From NCBI RefSeq assembly GCF_964204645.1, contig NC_134028.1, forward strand, positions 22,914,153-22,978,152: a DNA stretch of 64,000 nucleotides. The letters run 5' to 3'. The notes under the pieces were generated by a model. It was given only the letters and a program-made list of their open reading frames with translations, had not been told where the DNA came from and made no database searches. Every line of letters starts with the position of its first letter. Position 1 is the stretch's first letter. Positions 11,501-21,467 of the stretch are shown piece after piece. Both the position numbers and the translations under genes were made by a program. This DNA is from Tubulanus polymorphus. Its lineage: Eukaryota; Nemertea; Palaeonemertea; Tubulaniformes; Tubulanidae.

Positions 11501-14500
11501 TTTGCCTTGTAGGGAAAATCAGGGAATTCTGACTCTTGAAAATCAGGGAATTTGAATTTTTGGTGTCTCGCTGTTCCTGCTGGTGACGAGTGGCATGAGG
11601 AACCTCGTGATAAGAAACAGCAGCCCTCATCGAGGATATGTCATCATTTTATCAGGGAATTTTTATTTAATGGCCAGGGATTCTGGAAATATCTGGGAAT
11701 TTTAGATTCCCTGATCTTTAGAACTCTGAACAGATGACGAATAAGTATTTGAAGGTTATGAGATGTGACGGTCTTTTTTTTTTTAATAGGAAGAAAGAGA
11801 AAGGAAAAAAGCGGCGAAAGAACAAGAGAAGCTGGACAAACAAAAACAACGCGAATTGAAACTACAAGAAAAAGAGCAAAAAAAACTGGAAAAAGCGAAG
11901 GAAAAGGCGGCAAAAAAAGCAGTTCAAGAAGCGAATAAGAATTCGAAACCGGGAGAATGCACAAAAGTAAGTGAATGTATCGGCAGACGTGGGGTGTAAC
12001 TGTAGTTTCTCCACTTCTCTCTCTCTCCACTATGTGACACAGTGTTATTAATGATTAGGTTCATGGAAAAGTGGCCACTTACTTGGAAATCAGGGAAAAG
12101 TCAGGGAAGCTTCTTTTCTTTAAAAAAGTGAGGGAATAGTGAGGAATTTTGTGAAGAAGCTGAAAATCGGGAAAAAGTGGCGGAAATTTGTTGATCACGC
12201 GTATAATCAAACAGTTTCCGTCTACGTTTTATGTATTTAACTGTGTTAATAAATTGATTGGATTCTTAGCCGATCGGGTCAGGGAAAACACCGTGCATGT
12301 CCGGGAATAGTCAGAAAAAAAGCTAGTCAACTAAAAGTAGCCACCCTGATTAGGGACGCCTTAACGCCTTATTTTCTATCGATAGTTAATGGTAGTCATG
12401 ATCGACAGCGGATTGATAAACGGTTCTAGTTTAGCGCCGGCTCTACTGGGCACGTTACAGGGCGCGTCGGTTAACTATAGAGTGCAAGATTTACCCGTAC
12501 CGAATAGTATTACGTGGAGACGTCAGGTGCCGTCAACGGAGGTCGATCAGTACGGCCGAGTCAACAATCGAACCGCCGAGAACGACGAAAACGAAGCGAT
12601 CGTTTTCATTCCGATCGATGAATTCGTCGATTTAGTTTATAACGCAGTGAATCCTACCGGTAGTCCGTCGTTGTCGACGTTCGTGAAACAAGTTCGACAA
12701 AACGCCGGCAACAAGAACCTGACGATCATCGTGAAGGACATCGAAAGATATTTCAGGTGCGTCTAAAATTCTGAAATTAGTTTGTCAAGTGTATTATAGC
12801 GAAACCTCGTAAACAACGAACTTCAGGATCCAGTTCAGTTCCACAGTCATGAGTTAAGAGTAAACTCTGAGTTAAAATGAGTTCATTTTCAATGAGCTAA
12901 CTCCAGTCAAATCTTAACTCACAACCGTGGAACTGGGTCCAGGGGACCAGAAAATTGGGGGGGGGGCTGTGAGTATATCCATTAAGAGATATCCATGAGT
13001 ATATTCATTAAATCCAGTATCAAATGATTGAACTTATCCTATTTGGGATGAATATATTGGCTTGTGATTACACATAAATTGTTATATCCGAGGTTGTTAT
13101 AACGAGGTTTCACTGTATGTCGGATTTTGATGATTTGCAACATTCCCGGAGCACCCCCATGTATGCTACTTTAAGCATTATGTTCATAAGAATAAGTGGC
13201 CAAATTTCAAAATTCTATTTGTGATGGAATTCTAGGTTTTTGATAACTGATAAATCATTATATCTGAAGTCGTCTTAACGAGTTTCCACTGTACGCAAGA
13301 TTTTGATGATTGCATGTACGCATTTTAAAGCATTATGTACATTAGGATAAGTGGCCAAATTTCGACACCCCTCTCTTGGTTGTGTATTTTGAATGATTGT
13401 TGTTTTATGAGATCAAATGTTAATATTCGGTTCGGGGTTGTTTTGTTTAGATCAGTGAAGACCGTGCAACAAAGAGAATACCGACAAGCCGTACTGAACG
13501 TCGAAAATCCAGAATCTCAACAAAACAACAAGAAAACTATGTTTAAAGTGGCAAACGTCGATATTACTACTCAGATTACGCGCGTTCAACTCGAAGAGGT
13601 AATTACAACTTTTCTGGATAGAATATCATACAATATTACAGGCTGGCCACTTACATGTACTTGGAATTCAGGAAAAAGTCAGGGAAACCTCTAATCTTTG
13701 AAATAAGTCGGGGGATTTTGTAAAAAAGGAAAAAAAAGTCGGAAATTTGTTGGGATTGTTAGATTGCGCGTATAATCAAACAGTGTTTGTCTATGACTTT
13801 CATATTTGACTGTGTTAATTGATTGGGTTCTTAGCAGATCAAGTCGGGGAAACAACGTGCATGTCAGTGAATAGTCAGTGGAAAAGCAGGTCAAATAAAA
13901 GTTGCCACCCAGTATGACATTGGTAGCCACTGACCGTGAAAACCTGGAAAACTCAGAATATGAAAAATAAGGGAAACTTCAGAGAATTTGAACAAATTTT
14001 GCGTATAACATACTAGAAAACTTGGGGAATTTCTCAAATGGGTCGATAACACAAAATGTATTGGGCAAACCGATCGCCAGAACCGGATTCACTTGGTCAT
14101 GACTTGATTTCACCGAGTCGCCAAACGAACAACTGACTGAGTCGACTCAGTCTCCCATATTGTAGATATGTTGTATGTATTTATAGGCTCTGGTCGATGT
14201 ACAGGTGAATACAGGTTGTAACGTGAAGTTCGTAGAAACCGAAGACGCCGTCGCTAAAACCGTTTTACAATACACGAAAGCAGTGGCTGAGATTACGTTC
14301 AAGTGAGCATTTAATGATTGTTAGATTCAGCTGTGATATTGCGTGTTGACGCTTTCATCGTCGTAATGCTGTAAAATTAGTTTTTAGATTTATTTTTGAA
14401 TCGTAAACATCGCTTATATCATCACTTTTGTCTCATCTATCCTACAGTATTATTGAGTTTGTATATCCAAGGGTACATGATCCCGTTTCGTAGATTTTTG

Positions 14501-16184
14501 AGTTAGATTTGACTATACAGTTTGAAATCAATTACCGGAAGATTGTATACAACATTCTAACTAACATTACACTCATGGACCCATTTCCACAGTTGTGAGT
14601 TAGAGTTAACTCTGAGTTAAAGTTAGTTCATTTTCGATGTTTTAACTCAGAGTCAAATTTTAACACACGACTGTGGAACTGGACCATGCAGTCTATATAT
14701 ATAACTACAGTCAAAGCCCTTTGAAATGCCATCGTCGGAACCAGAAAATTGTGGCATTATAGAGAGTGGCCACTGACTTGGAAAGCGTGGAAAACTCAGG
14801 GAATCAGAAAAATCTAGAAGTCAGTGAAAACCAAGGCAATTTGACAAATTTCACCAAAAACCTGGGAAATTTGGATAAAACTATTGACCACTTGTTTCTT
14901 TATCAATTCGTGATTCAATGAAAGATGAATGAATTGTAACCTAGAAATTTCTCTGAATCACTCAGGGAATTTTGTCTAATTGCATGAAAAAATGAAGGGA
15001 AAACTCGGGGGATCTGTAAATTGGAAAGTTGCCACCCTGTTATATCGAATTTGCCGAATGGTATTTTTTCGTTGTATTTGAGTGAGATTTGACGTATTTT
15101 ATCTCTGAAGTATGTTGGCATTGAGCGAGTGTTATACACCGCGCTTTCACTGTATCGATGATATATATTCGTAGTTGACTGTATTTTTATTCGCTCTTTC
15201 TTTCACCGTTTCACCGTGTCGTTTTCAGGCAGTCGAGATTGAACAATGCATTTTCATTTATGCCCGATTTATCGGGCAGCGCTCGCGTCGATAAAGACGG
15301 CAAAGGGTTAATAAAAGTTTGGAAGCAACACATTCAACAATTTCGTAACGTAAGCGCAGATATGGCCGCTGCAATTGTTGCGCAATATCCATCTCCGCAA
15401 ATACTCATTCAGGTTAATATCGGCAGTTTTTACTGATATTCATTATTTCTGTTATGTTTGTATTGTTGATATCGGTTATTGTCTATTTTCCAGGCCTATA
15501 AACGCTGCAATCCCAGAGAAGGCGAATTACTCTTACAAGATATATCAGTAAGTATGGTGGGCTACTGGGACGGATCTATGGGGGGGAAACAGAAAAGGGA
15601 ACTTTTTTCAGCAAAAACGCAACTAAAAATCAAATATCCTCCGTGATAAGAGCTTTCTGGGTTTATAAAACTATATTGAAACCATCCTCACTTGCCAGGG
15701 TTTGATTGCTTCGTGCTGAAGTTCATGCCAACACATACCGTGGCCGTAGTTCCTTCATTGGATTCGAGATATCTTGGGCGGACGGGTTGCCTCTCAGCGG
15801 CCACCAGTCTATATATCTAGCTATCTCAATTGGCTGCTTGGAGTACTCAGTCTGATTACTCCGAGGCTACTTAGACTAGTGGTCGCTGAGTGGCGACCTG
15901 TTTGCTCAAAATCTCTTGGGCGGTGTAATAGACCAATGCAGGAACTGAGGCCGGGGGTTTGTGTTGGCGTGAGCTTCGATGGGAGGCAATCAAACCCTGG
16001 CAGGCCAGGATATATTTGAACGTACATGCATGGATTCTAATGTAAACTGATCATGTATTTTGATATTGTGTAGGTGCGAAGGGGCGCCGGAGTGTTAGAA
16101 ACTAATCGAAGAATTGGTAAAGAATTGTCTCGTCGAATCTATCAACACATGATGCTTGATAATCCAGAATTTCTACTCGAATGA
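8402..16184 (+). CDS. EME1: Crossover junction endonuclease subunit EME1 with N-terminal CUE-like module
   Basis: EME1 is the catalytically inactive partner of MUS81; the complex cuts branched DNA at stalled forks and recombination joints. Exons, all phase-matched: 8402-8545, 9249-11216, 11790-11966, 12386-12756, 13451-13598, 14187-14302, 15229-15412, 15494-15547, 16074-16184 (TGA); 1090 aa against about 570 in human. Residues about 9-48 form a CUE-like fold segment. Residues 210-220 (VIELSDSSDDE) look like a SUMO-interaction motif, about 242-262 is a basic nuclear signal, about 530-650 is Asn/Gln/Trp/Tyr-rich, and 705-763 is a Lys/Glu coiled region. From 764 comes the ERCC4-like domain (VMIDSGLI, TWRR, then KAVAEITFK). 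The last three exons give the tandem helix-hairpin-helix end (AYPSPQ-like AQYPSPQILIQAY, VRRGAGV, RRIGKELSRRIYQ). The MUS81 ERK catalytic motif is absent, as expected for EME1. EME2 is the main alternative name. Confidence 0.9.
8902..9179. mobile_element. Long-TIR foldback element in EME1 intron 1
   Basis: CAGTAACCTGTCTGTGGTTT from 8902 is mirrored by AAACCACAGACAGGTTACTG ending at 9179. The complementarity extends, with few mismatches, about 80 bases inward through the segments TTTCACGTTTGGATATTTTC and GAAAATATCCAATCGTGAAA. A short direct repeat (ACTACACTCAAACAATAT, twice) lies near the inner end of the right arm. No coding capacity. It nearly fills the second half of the intron. Confidence 0.8.
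12071..12348. mobile_element. MITE-like element of the GTGGCCACTTAC family, copy 1 (EME1 intron 3)
   Basis: Starts GTGGCCACTTACTTGGAAAT and ends AAGTAGCCACCCTG, with inner phrases CAGGGAAAAGTCAGGGAA and ATAGTCAG. The same layout recurs in introns 5 and 6 (13641-13912, 14764-15040). A looser relative rich in CAGGGAATT lies in intron 2 (about 11455-11720). Confidence 0.7.
12826..12940. mobile_element. Foldback element with GGGTCCAGTTCCACAG-type ends, copy 1 (EME1 intron 4)
   Basis: GGATCCAGTTC...CCACAGTCATGAGTTAAGA faces TCTTAACTCACAACCGTGG...AACTGGGTCC. The centre is another inverted pair (GAGTTAAAATGAGTTCATTT). Related copies are at 14577-14685, 55387-55517 and a minimal one at 17354-17397. 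Confidence 0.75.
13641..13912. mobile_element. MITE-like element of the GTGGCCACTTAC family, copy 2 (EME1 intron 5)
   Basis: Begins GGCTGGCCACTTACATG and ends AAAAGTTGCCACCC, with the same interior order as copy 1, including AAAAAGTCAGGGAAAC and a segment containing GCGTATAATCAAACAGT shared with copy 1. Confidence 0.7.
14577..14685. mobile_element. Foldback element with GGGTCCAGTTCCACAG-type ends, copy 2 (EME1 intron 6)
   Basis: GGACCCATTTCCACAGTTGT at the left faces CGACTGTGGAACTGGACC at the right; the interior GAGTTAACTCTGAGTTAAAG is itself inverted against AACTCAGAGTCAAATTT. Same family as 12826-12940. Confidence 0.75.
14764..15040. mobile_element. MITE-like element of the GTGGCCACTTAC family, copy 3 (EME1 intron 6)
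   Basis: Begins AGTGGCCACTGACTTGGAAA and ends AAAGTTGCCACCCTGT, with interior phrases AACTCAGGGAATCAG and CACTCAGGGAATTTTG. The most diverged of the three copies. Confidence 0.65.
15695..16000. mobile_element. Foldback element in EME1 intron 8
   Basis: CCAGGGTTTGATTGC from 15695 faces GCAATCAAACCCTGG ending at 16000. Further inverted pairs lie inside (TTCATGCCAACACA against TGTGTTGGCGTGAG; GCCGTAGTTCC against GGAACTGAGGC; CAGCGGCCACCAGTCTA against TAGTGGTCGCTGAG). The element fills most of the 526-bp intron. Confidence 0.7.
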
Positions 16185-17353
16185 TGAGAAAATTTAGTCT
16201 CATACGTAGAAAAAATGTACTTAATGTGTTCAAAGAATCATAAATTTTATATCTATACAAAACCAATTGTATCAGTCTTATATTTGTTGGTTGCGGTGTG
16301 TGATCAAATTGACCAGGGTCAGGTTTCGCTGAACTGAACTTTTTGGTTAAGTTTCTGTTGGTGGGTGCGCCATGATCTCGATGAGGACAAAAAATGAGAA
16401 CTGGATTAGTCGGGAGTCCCTAGATGAACCCACTACTGCTCGAGGCAATATTGAAAAGGTTTCTTCTTCACCCCACAGGAGTGGAGATGAAAGGCTATAC
16501 AGTAGAACCTAGTTACAGCGAACAGGACCAGAAAGTCTGCTCGTTATACCGATAGTTCGATATATCCATGAAATTCATTAAATTTTCTTGGGATGCAATT
16601 CTATGTTTTAATTATCTAATGAATTGTTGTATCCGAGTTTGTTAAAAAGTTTCACTGTAGAACCCTCCACTGACCACTTCTGTATTTTTCACCTGAATCT
16701 AGTTGAAAACCAAGCGATCTTCAAGACTACAGAACCATTGACCACCATAAACTCAACTTCTGCATTTTTTACCTGAATCTAGTGGAAAACCAAGCGATCG
16801 AGGACATCTTTTATCCTAATTGTGAACTAAACCGATATCAAAAATATTTCATCTAAAAATAACATTTATTAACAGCAAAAATCTGCGTTACATGTAAAAA
16901 CATTCAGACACATCAGTCCTAAGTATCTAACATAATCAATAATGAACTCGAGATTATAATTTTCGGTTCATCAGTCGTCCAAAAAATCCAACCGTCAACT
17001 CATAACTATGTAATGTAATAGATTCTGATGAATTGAGCATCATTTTGATTGACATGATTTATACTGACAAAAGAATTCGATAATTACTACTGAAAACAAC
17101 AGACATAAACAACAACACTATTGATGAAACTGAACCTTATTACAATGGTTAATTAATTGAAATTAGGAATCAGTAAATTGTGAATCGATTTCATTACCTG
17201 TATTTTTTGGACGGATTTTATAGAAGAGAACGAATTATCGAGCAAAAACGTGGGAAAGCGTGAAATGTTTAAACTTGTTTCTATACGAGGATGAATTCAG
17301 AACCAAAGATTGTGTAATGATTTAGGAACGAACAATAACACGACAACGAATAT

Positions 17354-17397
17354 GAACCCAGTTTCACAGACGGGATACGAACTGTGGAACTGGATTC
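17354..17397. repeat. Minimal foldback of the GGGTCCAGTTCCACAG family
   Basis: GAACCCAGTTTCACAG and CTGTGGAACTGGATTC face each other with only about 12 bases between them. This looks like an internally deleted copy of the elements at 12826 and 14577, reduced to its two ends. Confidence 0.6.
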
Positions 17398-17402
17398 AAA
17401 TA

Positions 17403-17638
17403 CAGGGTCCGATCTAAGGAATAAAAGCCACTTGCCCCGGGGCAAGCATATCTGAAACTTTACTTGCCCCTTCAAAAATCTACTTGCCCTACACGCAGTC
17501 AAACTGTTGTATTGATTGGGAAAAAGCTTTGCAACATAAAAATGCACTAGCCTGGAGGACAAGTGATAATGATAACCTACTTGCCCCTATGATAATATAC
17601 ATGTCCCGGGCAATTGGTCATGCTTAGATCGGACCTTG
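17403..17638. mobile_element. MITE-like element with CARGGTCCGATCTAAG ends
   Basis: CAGGGTCCGATCTAAGGA at the left faces GCTTAGATCGGACCTTG at the right. The interior carries several copies of ACTTGCCCC and a CTTGCCCCGGGGCAAG palindrome. No coding capacity. Confidence 0.7.
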
Positions 17639-18305
17639 AAATAACATACCGGTAAATAAATGCTCATCGAAACACGAAGCAGTTCTATGAAGGATTTTTC
17701 TAGGAAGAATATTTTTTGATTTGGCGGAATCTGGAAAACACGGAATAAAATTGAAACCAAAATGCACTGCTGGCTAATACAATGTAACAGAAGCTCAGGG
17801 GCTAACAACATATTCTTTTCACAGGAGGTCGGTTACAGTGTACGAGGAAGGTTGTCGTATGGTTGTATTAACTTGAACCTTGCCACGCAAACCCCTTACT
17901 ACTACTAGTGGTGAAGAATGAAGTATACCCTTTATCAAAACATGATTCAATCTGCAGCCTGCACAATGCAACCCTCAAAGATTCTAGGGTCTGGACCCCT
18001 CAGGCGTTATAACCAATTTTTGATTGTCTACACTTCACAAGCAAAGGCATTGTGGTCTATAGTATTCAAGTTCCAAAACAGTAATATGCCTGAGGAGCAC
18101 AATAGATACATGCGTATGTGCTTCTTAAGGGAAAGTAGGATAAGATTGCAGAAAAAGACATGAACATTTTCTGCAAACAAAATTTTCGTGGAATTTCACA
18201 CTTTTTCACAGGAATTTTAACTTTTTTCGAATTTTCACAACAATCTTGCACTGCGGGCTCGTTTCAGACTGCAGACTGAAAACCAAGCAAAAGCTTCTGT
18301 TCATT

Positions 18306-19186
18306 CTAAGCGTAAAGTTTCATTTGTTGTTGCATCTCTTCGAATGATGAAACTCCGTATCCCCCTCCGTTCTCTTCGCAACCCGTCGATTTCATCAGTT
18401 CGAATATTTCTTTCAACTGTCGTCGCTGAGTTTCGCGTTCCTCTTCAATCTGCTCCGACGTCAAATTCTCCATGATTTTCTTCGTCGCGACTTTCTGATG
18501 GATCTTTTTAACCTCACCCTGTAAATGTTCGACGTATTCAAATGGATCGATGTCTGGTTTCACTGAGTCGCCTAGAAAAAAAAAATAACAATAATAACAA
18601 TGATACTTTTAATTGACGAATTAAATAACGATAGGAAATCGCATAAGCAAACACAAAATATTGCAGAATAGGACGCTGGACAGAGCAACCACTGTTTAGG
18701 TGTCCTTAATGGTACCTAACCTAACCATATAACACTGTTCTTTAAAAGCACTAATGGAAAGGTGACCTACACTGGAGCCACTATCACTTATCGCGCATTT
18801 TCAACGATCAAATAGTTTTCAGAGGATCAGAAAGCTATATTTCAGTGCCAGTTATTAGTTTGGATTTGGAAATATTTACGGTAAAATTGCCATTTTAATC
18901 ATTAAACTTTTTTTAAATAGCCTATATTTCTAAACTTACTCGTTGAATTCTCTAGTTTGCTTTCTGATTCTATGATCGAACCGGATTCATCATTCTTCTC
19001 CGCATCATCAGCTACATCTTTGTTCTTCCTTTTCTTGGTTTTCTTCTCCGCCGTCGCGTCTTTCGTGGTGATTTCTTGTTGAGTTCGATTCTCATGTTTT
19101 TGCAATGTATATTTGAACCAGATGAATGCTATTACACCGGCCAGTATAGTAGAACCAATAGCGATATAAATCTGTAAAAGTTTCAT
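18306..19186 (-). CDS. MXRA7: MXRA7-like single-pass membrane protein
   Basis: Two exons, 18940-19186 (ATG at the top end, phase 1 donor GTAAGT) and 18306-18571 (acceptor TTTTTCTAG, stop TAG), give 170 residues. Residues about 3-23 are a hydrophobic membrane segment (IYIAIGSTILAGVIAFIWF), followed by a charged Lys/Glu-rich linker. The C-terminal part, EQIEEERETQRRQLKEIFEL then MK and, at the very end, EEMQQQMKLYA, matches the conserved C-terminal block of vertebrate matrix-remodelling-associated protein 7 (EELEEEQ..QKEQLAAIF.LMK ... LRLY). Human MXRA7 is of similar size. Its biochemical role is not well defined in any animal. Both the topology and the C-terminal match agree, so I am fairly sure of the family, less so of strict orthology. 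Confidence 0.75.
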
Positions 19187-20313
19187 GCTGAAAATGCGTT
19201 TAATTCGACGATATTTGATGTAATTTCTATCGATGTAATTGCATCGATTTTGACAGAAACCCGGAAATGAGTGAATGTAAAATGCGGAATCCGGACTCTT
19301 TGTTCATTGGTAAATCACGGTTACCGGATTATACGTACACAACGCGGATCGCGGGCAGAATTTTCTTTCCTAGGTGATCCTGATACCACGGGCGGTAATC
19401 TTAATGGATTAGGGGTTGTGTAGACTACATACCCATAAACTTTAACCAGGAGCCCCTGATCTTACTTGGAAACTTCAAGATCGGAAGCTAACCCCTCCAT
19501 CCAAATGCAACGACGAACACGACGACCCGGCGAGGCCGCAGGACTCGTATGAAACCAGCCTATAAATGACCAACCCCAATCCCTGTATAAAACACTTTTT
19601 TAAATCATACAGGGCCATAGGTGTCCCCAAAGGAGGGTGCGGGGGTAGCGGACGCACCCCCTTTTCGGCCGTGCGTTTACTGATAAGATGATGATCCACT
19701 AAAATCCCATTCACAAATCATGTTGTTAAAATAATTTTGATCTTGTCACAATTTTTTTGTTTTTCACTACGGAATGCTGTGAAAGGAAGCACACGAACAG
19801 TTGTATGGCTAGAGGATTGCAAAACAGCCGCCAGCCAAATAAATAACACGACCGAATCCAAGGTCTCGGGATCTGTTATTGAATCAACTCGCTGTACGCT
19901 CAGAAGATACCACTCGTTTGAATATGTGGTTTGCCGAATGTATGTATCAACCATTCAACCATGCGGTTCCCGCTAAAATTACCGCAAAATGATCGATGGA
20001 TTCTCAACTACCGAATGCATTAATCAAAACAACATTTCATTCTCAGATGCTTGGTTGTTTGTAATAGTAGTACAAGTAAAATAATGTTATTTCATTTTTA
20101 TCATACATTTCACATCACTTGAGTAAGTAATTATTGCCTTGTGTTGTTTGGCTGAAAGTGAATTCAAACCACTCATCTGCCTATCAATGACCAACCCCAT
20201 TAAATCTACACTTTATAATAGTCGTCCCATAAGTATCCCCACTCGCCAAAAATTAGAACTATTCGTCAACTTCTGCCCGACTTCATCGTTGGAAGATGTT
20301 CGAATACTTTGTA

Positions 20314-20571
20314 TTATATCTTATCCAAAAATTGACGATTATCGCCTTCAGCCAATTTTAAATATTCATCATTTTGGCAAAGACAATCCGAATCTTCGTA
20401 TGTCGTTAATGCATTCTCGAACCGCGGGGCGGAGTGAACATCTAATTCATAAAAATCGATTATAGTAATTTCATCATTATTGGATAAAATTGAATAAAAC
20501 GGTTTCAATTTCTCAATATTTCCGACGAAGAAATTCACACCTAGCTGCTCGTCACGAGACACCTCGTCGAT
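20314..20571 (-). other. Unassigned coding-like open frame (no ATG)
   Basis: An 85-codon frame opens after a TAA and reads IDEVSRDEQLGVNFFVGN, then ...IIDFYELDVHSAPRFENA... and ends DNRQFLDKI. The acidic, balanced composition looks more protein-like than most chance frames here. There is no in-frame ATG at the start and no obvious splice partner; I do not recognise the family. It may be an exon, a gene fragment or chance. Confidence 0.25.
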
Positions 20572-20954
20572 TTACAGAAATCTTCAGAAGACAGTCTTTG
20601 TATCTATAGTTATACGTGAACCCGGGCGGGTAGAGAGGCTATTTATAGACTTAAACCTGTCCATTGCGTTTACGTCAAATGACGTGAATTGTTAATTACG
20701 CTTTGAGCATCGCGGAATATTCTCTCAGTGATTAGTGTTTAGGTATATTAACGTCACTGTCTAATTATTGACATTCGTTGATTGAGAAGAACTTTAAAAG
20801 CCGAGACACGAGTCTCGCAGCCATTGTTTAATTATATCTACATGATGCGCGTCCTTACTACAACTCCCGGCCGTGGTTATTACAGCAGCCGCGGTCACAC
20901 GGAGTATTTTTTGGCCCGGGCCAAAGTGGCACGGATCAGGCCCGAGTCAAATTT

Positions 20955-21010
20955 GACCCGTCGAATTAGAGAGCGCGTTCACACGAAAACCACTCGATAG
21001 TAAGAAAAAA
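20955..21010. repeat. Repeat shared in inverse orientation with 37560-37605
   Basis: GAGAGCGCGTTCACACGAAA followed by ACCACTCGATAG is matched on the other strand near 37560-37605 (TCGAGTGAGTGATTTACGTG then TGAACGCGCTATC). Both loci also have GGCCCGGGCCA or ACCCGGGTCA motifs nearby, so they probably belong to one dispersed family. Confidence 0.5.
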
Positions 21011-21233
21011 GCTCAACCAAAGTGGAGTTATTCATTTCCGGTACCAGTGTTGCAATTCAAACGCAATCATTTGCCCCGTAAAATTTGGCCCGGGCCTGGT
21101 CCGACGTTTTTGGTCGGGCAAAATTTGGAAAATTTGGCCGGGGCCAAACAGGCGCGGGCCCATTTCGGCACCAATGTGAACAGTTGTTCAGGGCCAAAAA
21201 TGCTCGTGCGATCACGGCTTGTATCCGTGTTGT

Positions 21234-21372
21234 AGAGAATCCCACAATAATAACATACTGATAGTCATCTTAAGGAATATTAGAATAATAGTCGAAGCGT
21301 TGAATACACTACTTTAGCTCAAGGAAACGTTTTCGGGCTTCAAATTATTTCGTTATCATTGTAGGATTCTCT
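21234..21372. mobile_element. MITE-like element with AGAGAATCCYACAATRATAA ends
   Basis: AGAGAATCCCACAATAATAA at the left faces TTATCATTGTAGGATTCTCT at the right (two mismatches). The interior carries TAGTCATCTTAAGGAAT and a GTCGAAGCGTT motif, as in the partial copy at 7175. Confidence 0.75.
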
Positions 21373-21402
21373 AGATTAGATTAGATTAGATTAGATTTTA
21401 TT
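21372..21402. repeat. (TTAGA)n pentamer array ending in TTTTATTTT
   Basis: Four to five TTAGA units followed by TTTTATTTTACTT. The layout resembles the (TTAGGA)n-TTTTATTTAC array at 59595. Tandem tails of this kind often mark the 3' end of LINE-type elements. Confidence 0.6.
21397..21402 (-). terminator. Polyadenylation signal AATAAA for the PAN-like gene
   Basis: AATAAA on the minus strand lies 66 bases beyond the stop codon of the PAN-like gene, a normal distance for a short 3' UTR. It falls within the AT-rich end of the TTAGA array, so it may have been supplied by the repeat. Confidence 0.5.
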
Positions 21403-21467
21403 TTACTTATAATCATCGCTATAATACATATATTATACACATCTGTTCGCAGACTATCGAATTGAAC

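Larger units (their letters stand above)
16185..18305. other. Convergent intergenic region between EME1 and the MXRA7-like gene
   Basis: The 3' ends of the two genes face each other across about 2.1 kb. I see no clear AATAAA close behind the EME1 stop. On the minus strand AATAAA occurs at about 16866, far from the MXRA7-like stop. The region holds two foldback elements (17354-17397, 17403-17638) and no convincing coding frame. Confidence 0.5.
19187..21467. other. Intergenic region between MXRA7-like and PAN-like genes
   Basis: Contains a coding-like minus-strand frame (20314-20571), a G+C-rich repeat segment (about 20960-21200) sharing sequence with 37560-37605, the foldback element 21234-21372 and a short TTAGA array. 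No other gene is visible. Confidence 0.5.

Noticed and set aside
11644-12030. 128-codon minus-strand frame, Leu/Phe-rich
   Set aside because: Antisense of EME1 exon 3 and its flanking pyrimidine tract; the hydrophobic look comes from reversed Lys codons.
12386-16184. MUS81 or XPF instead of EME1
   Set aside because: The ERK catalytic motif is missing and the WRR, KAVAE and AYPSPQ-like motifs fit EME1.
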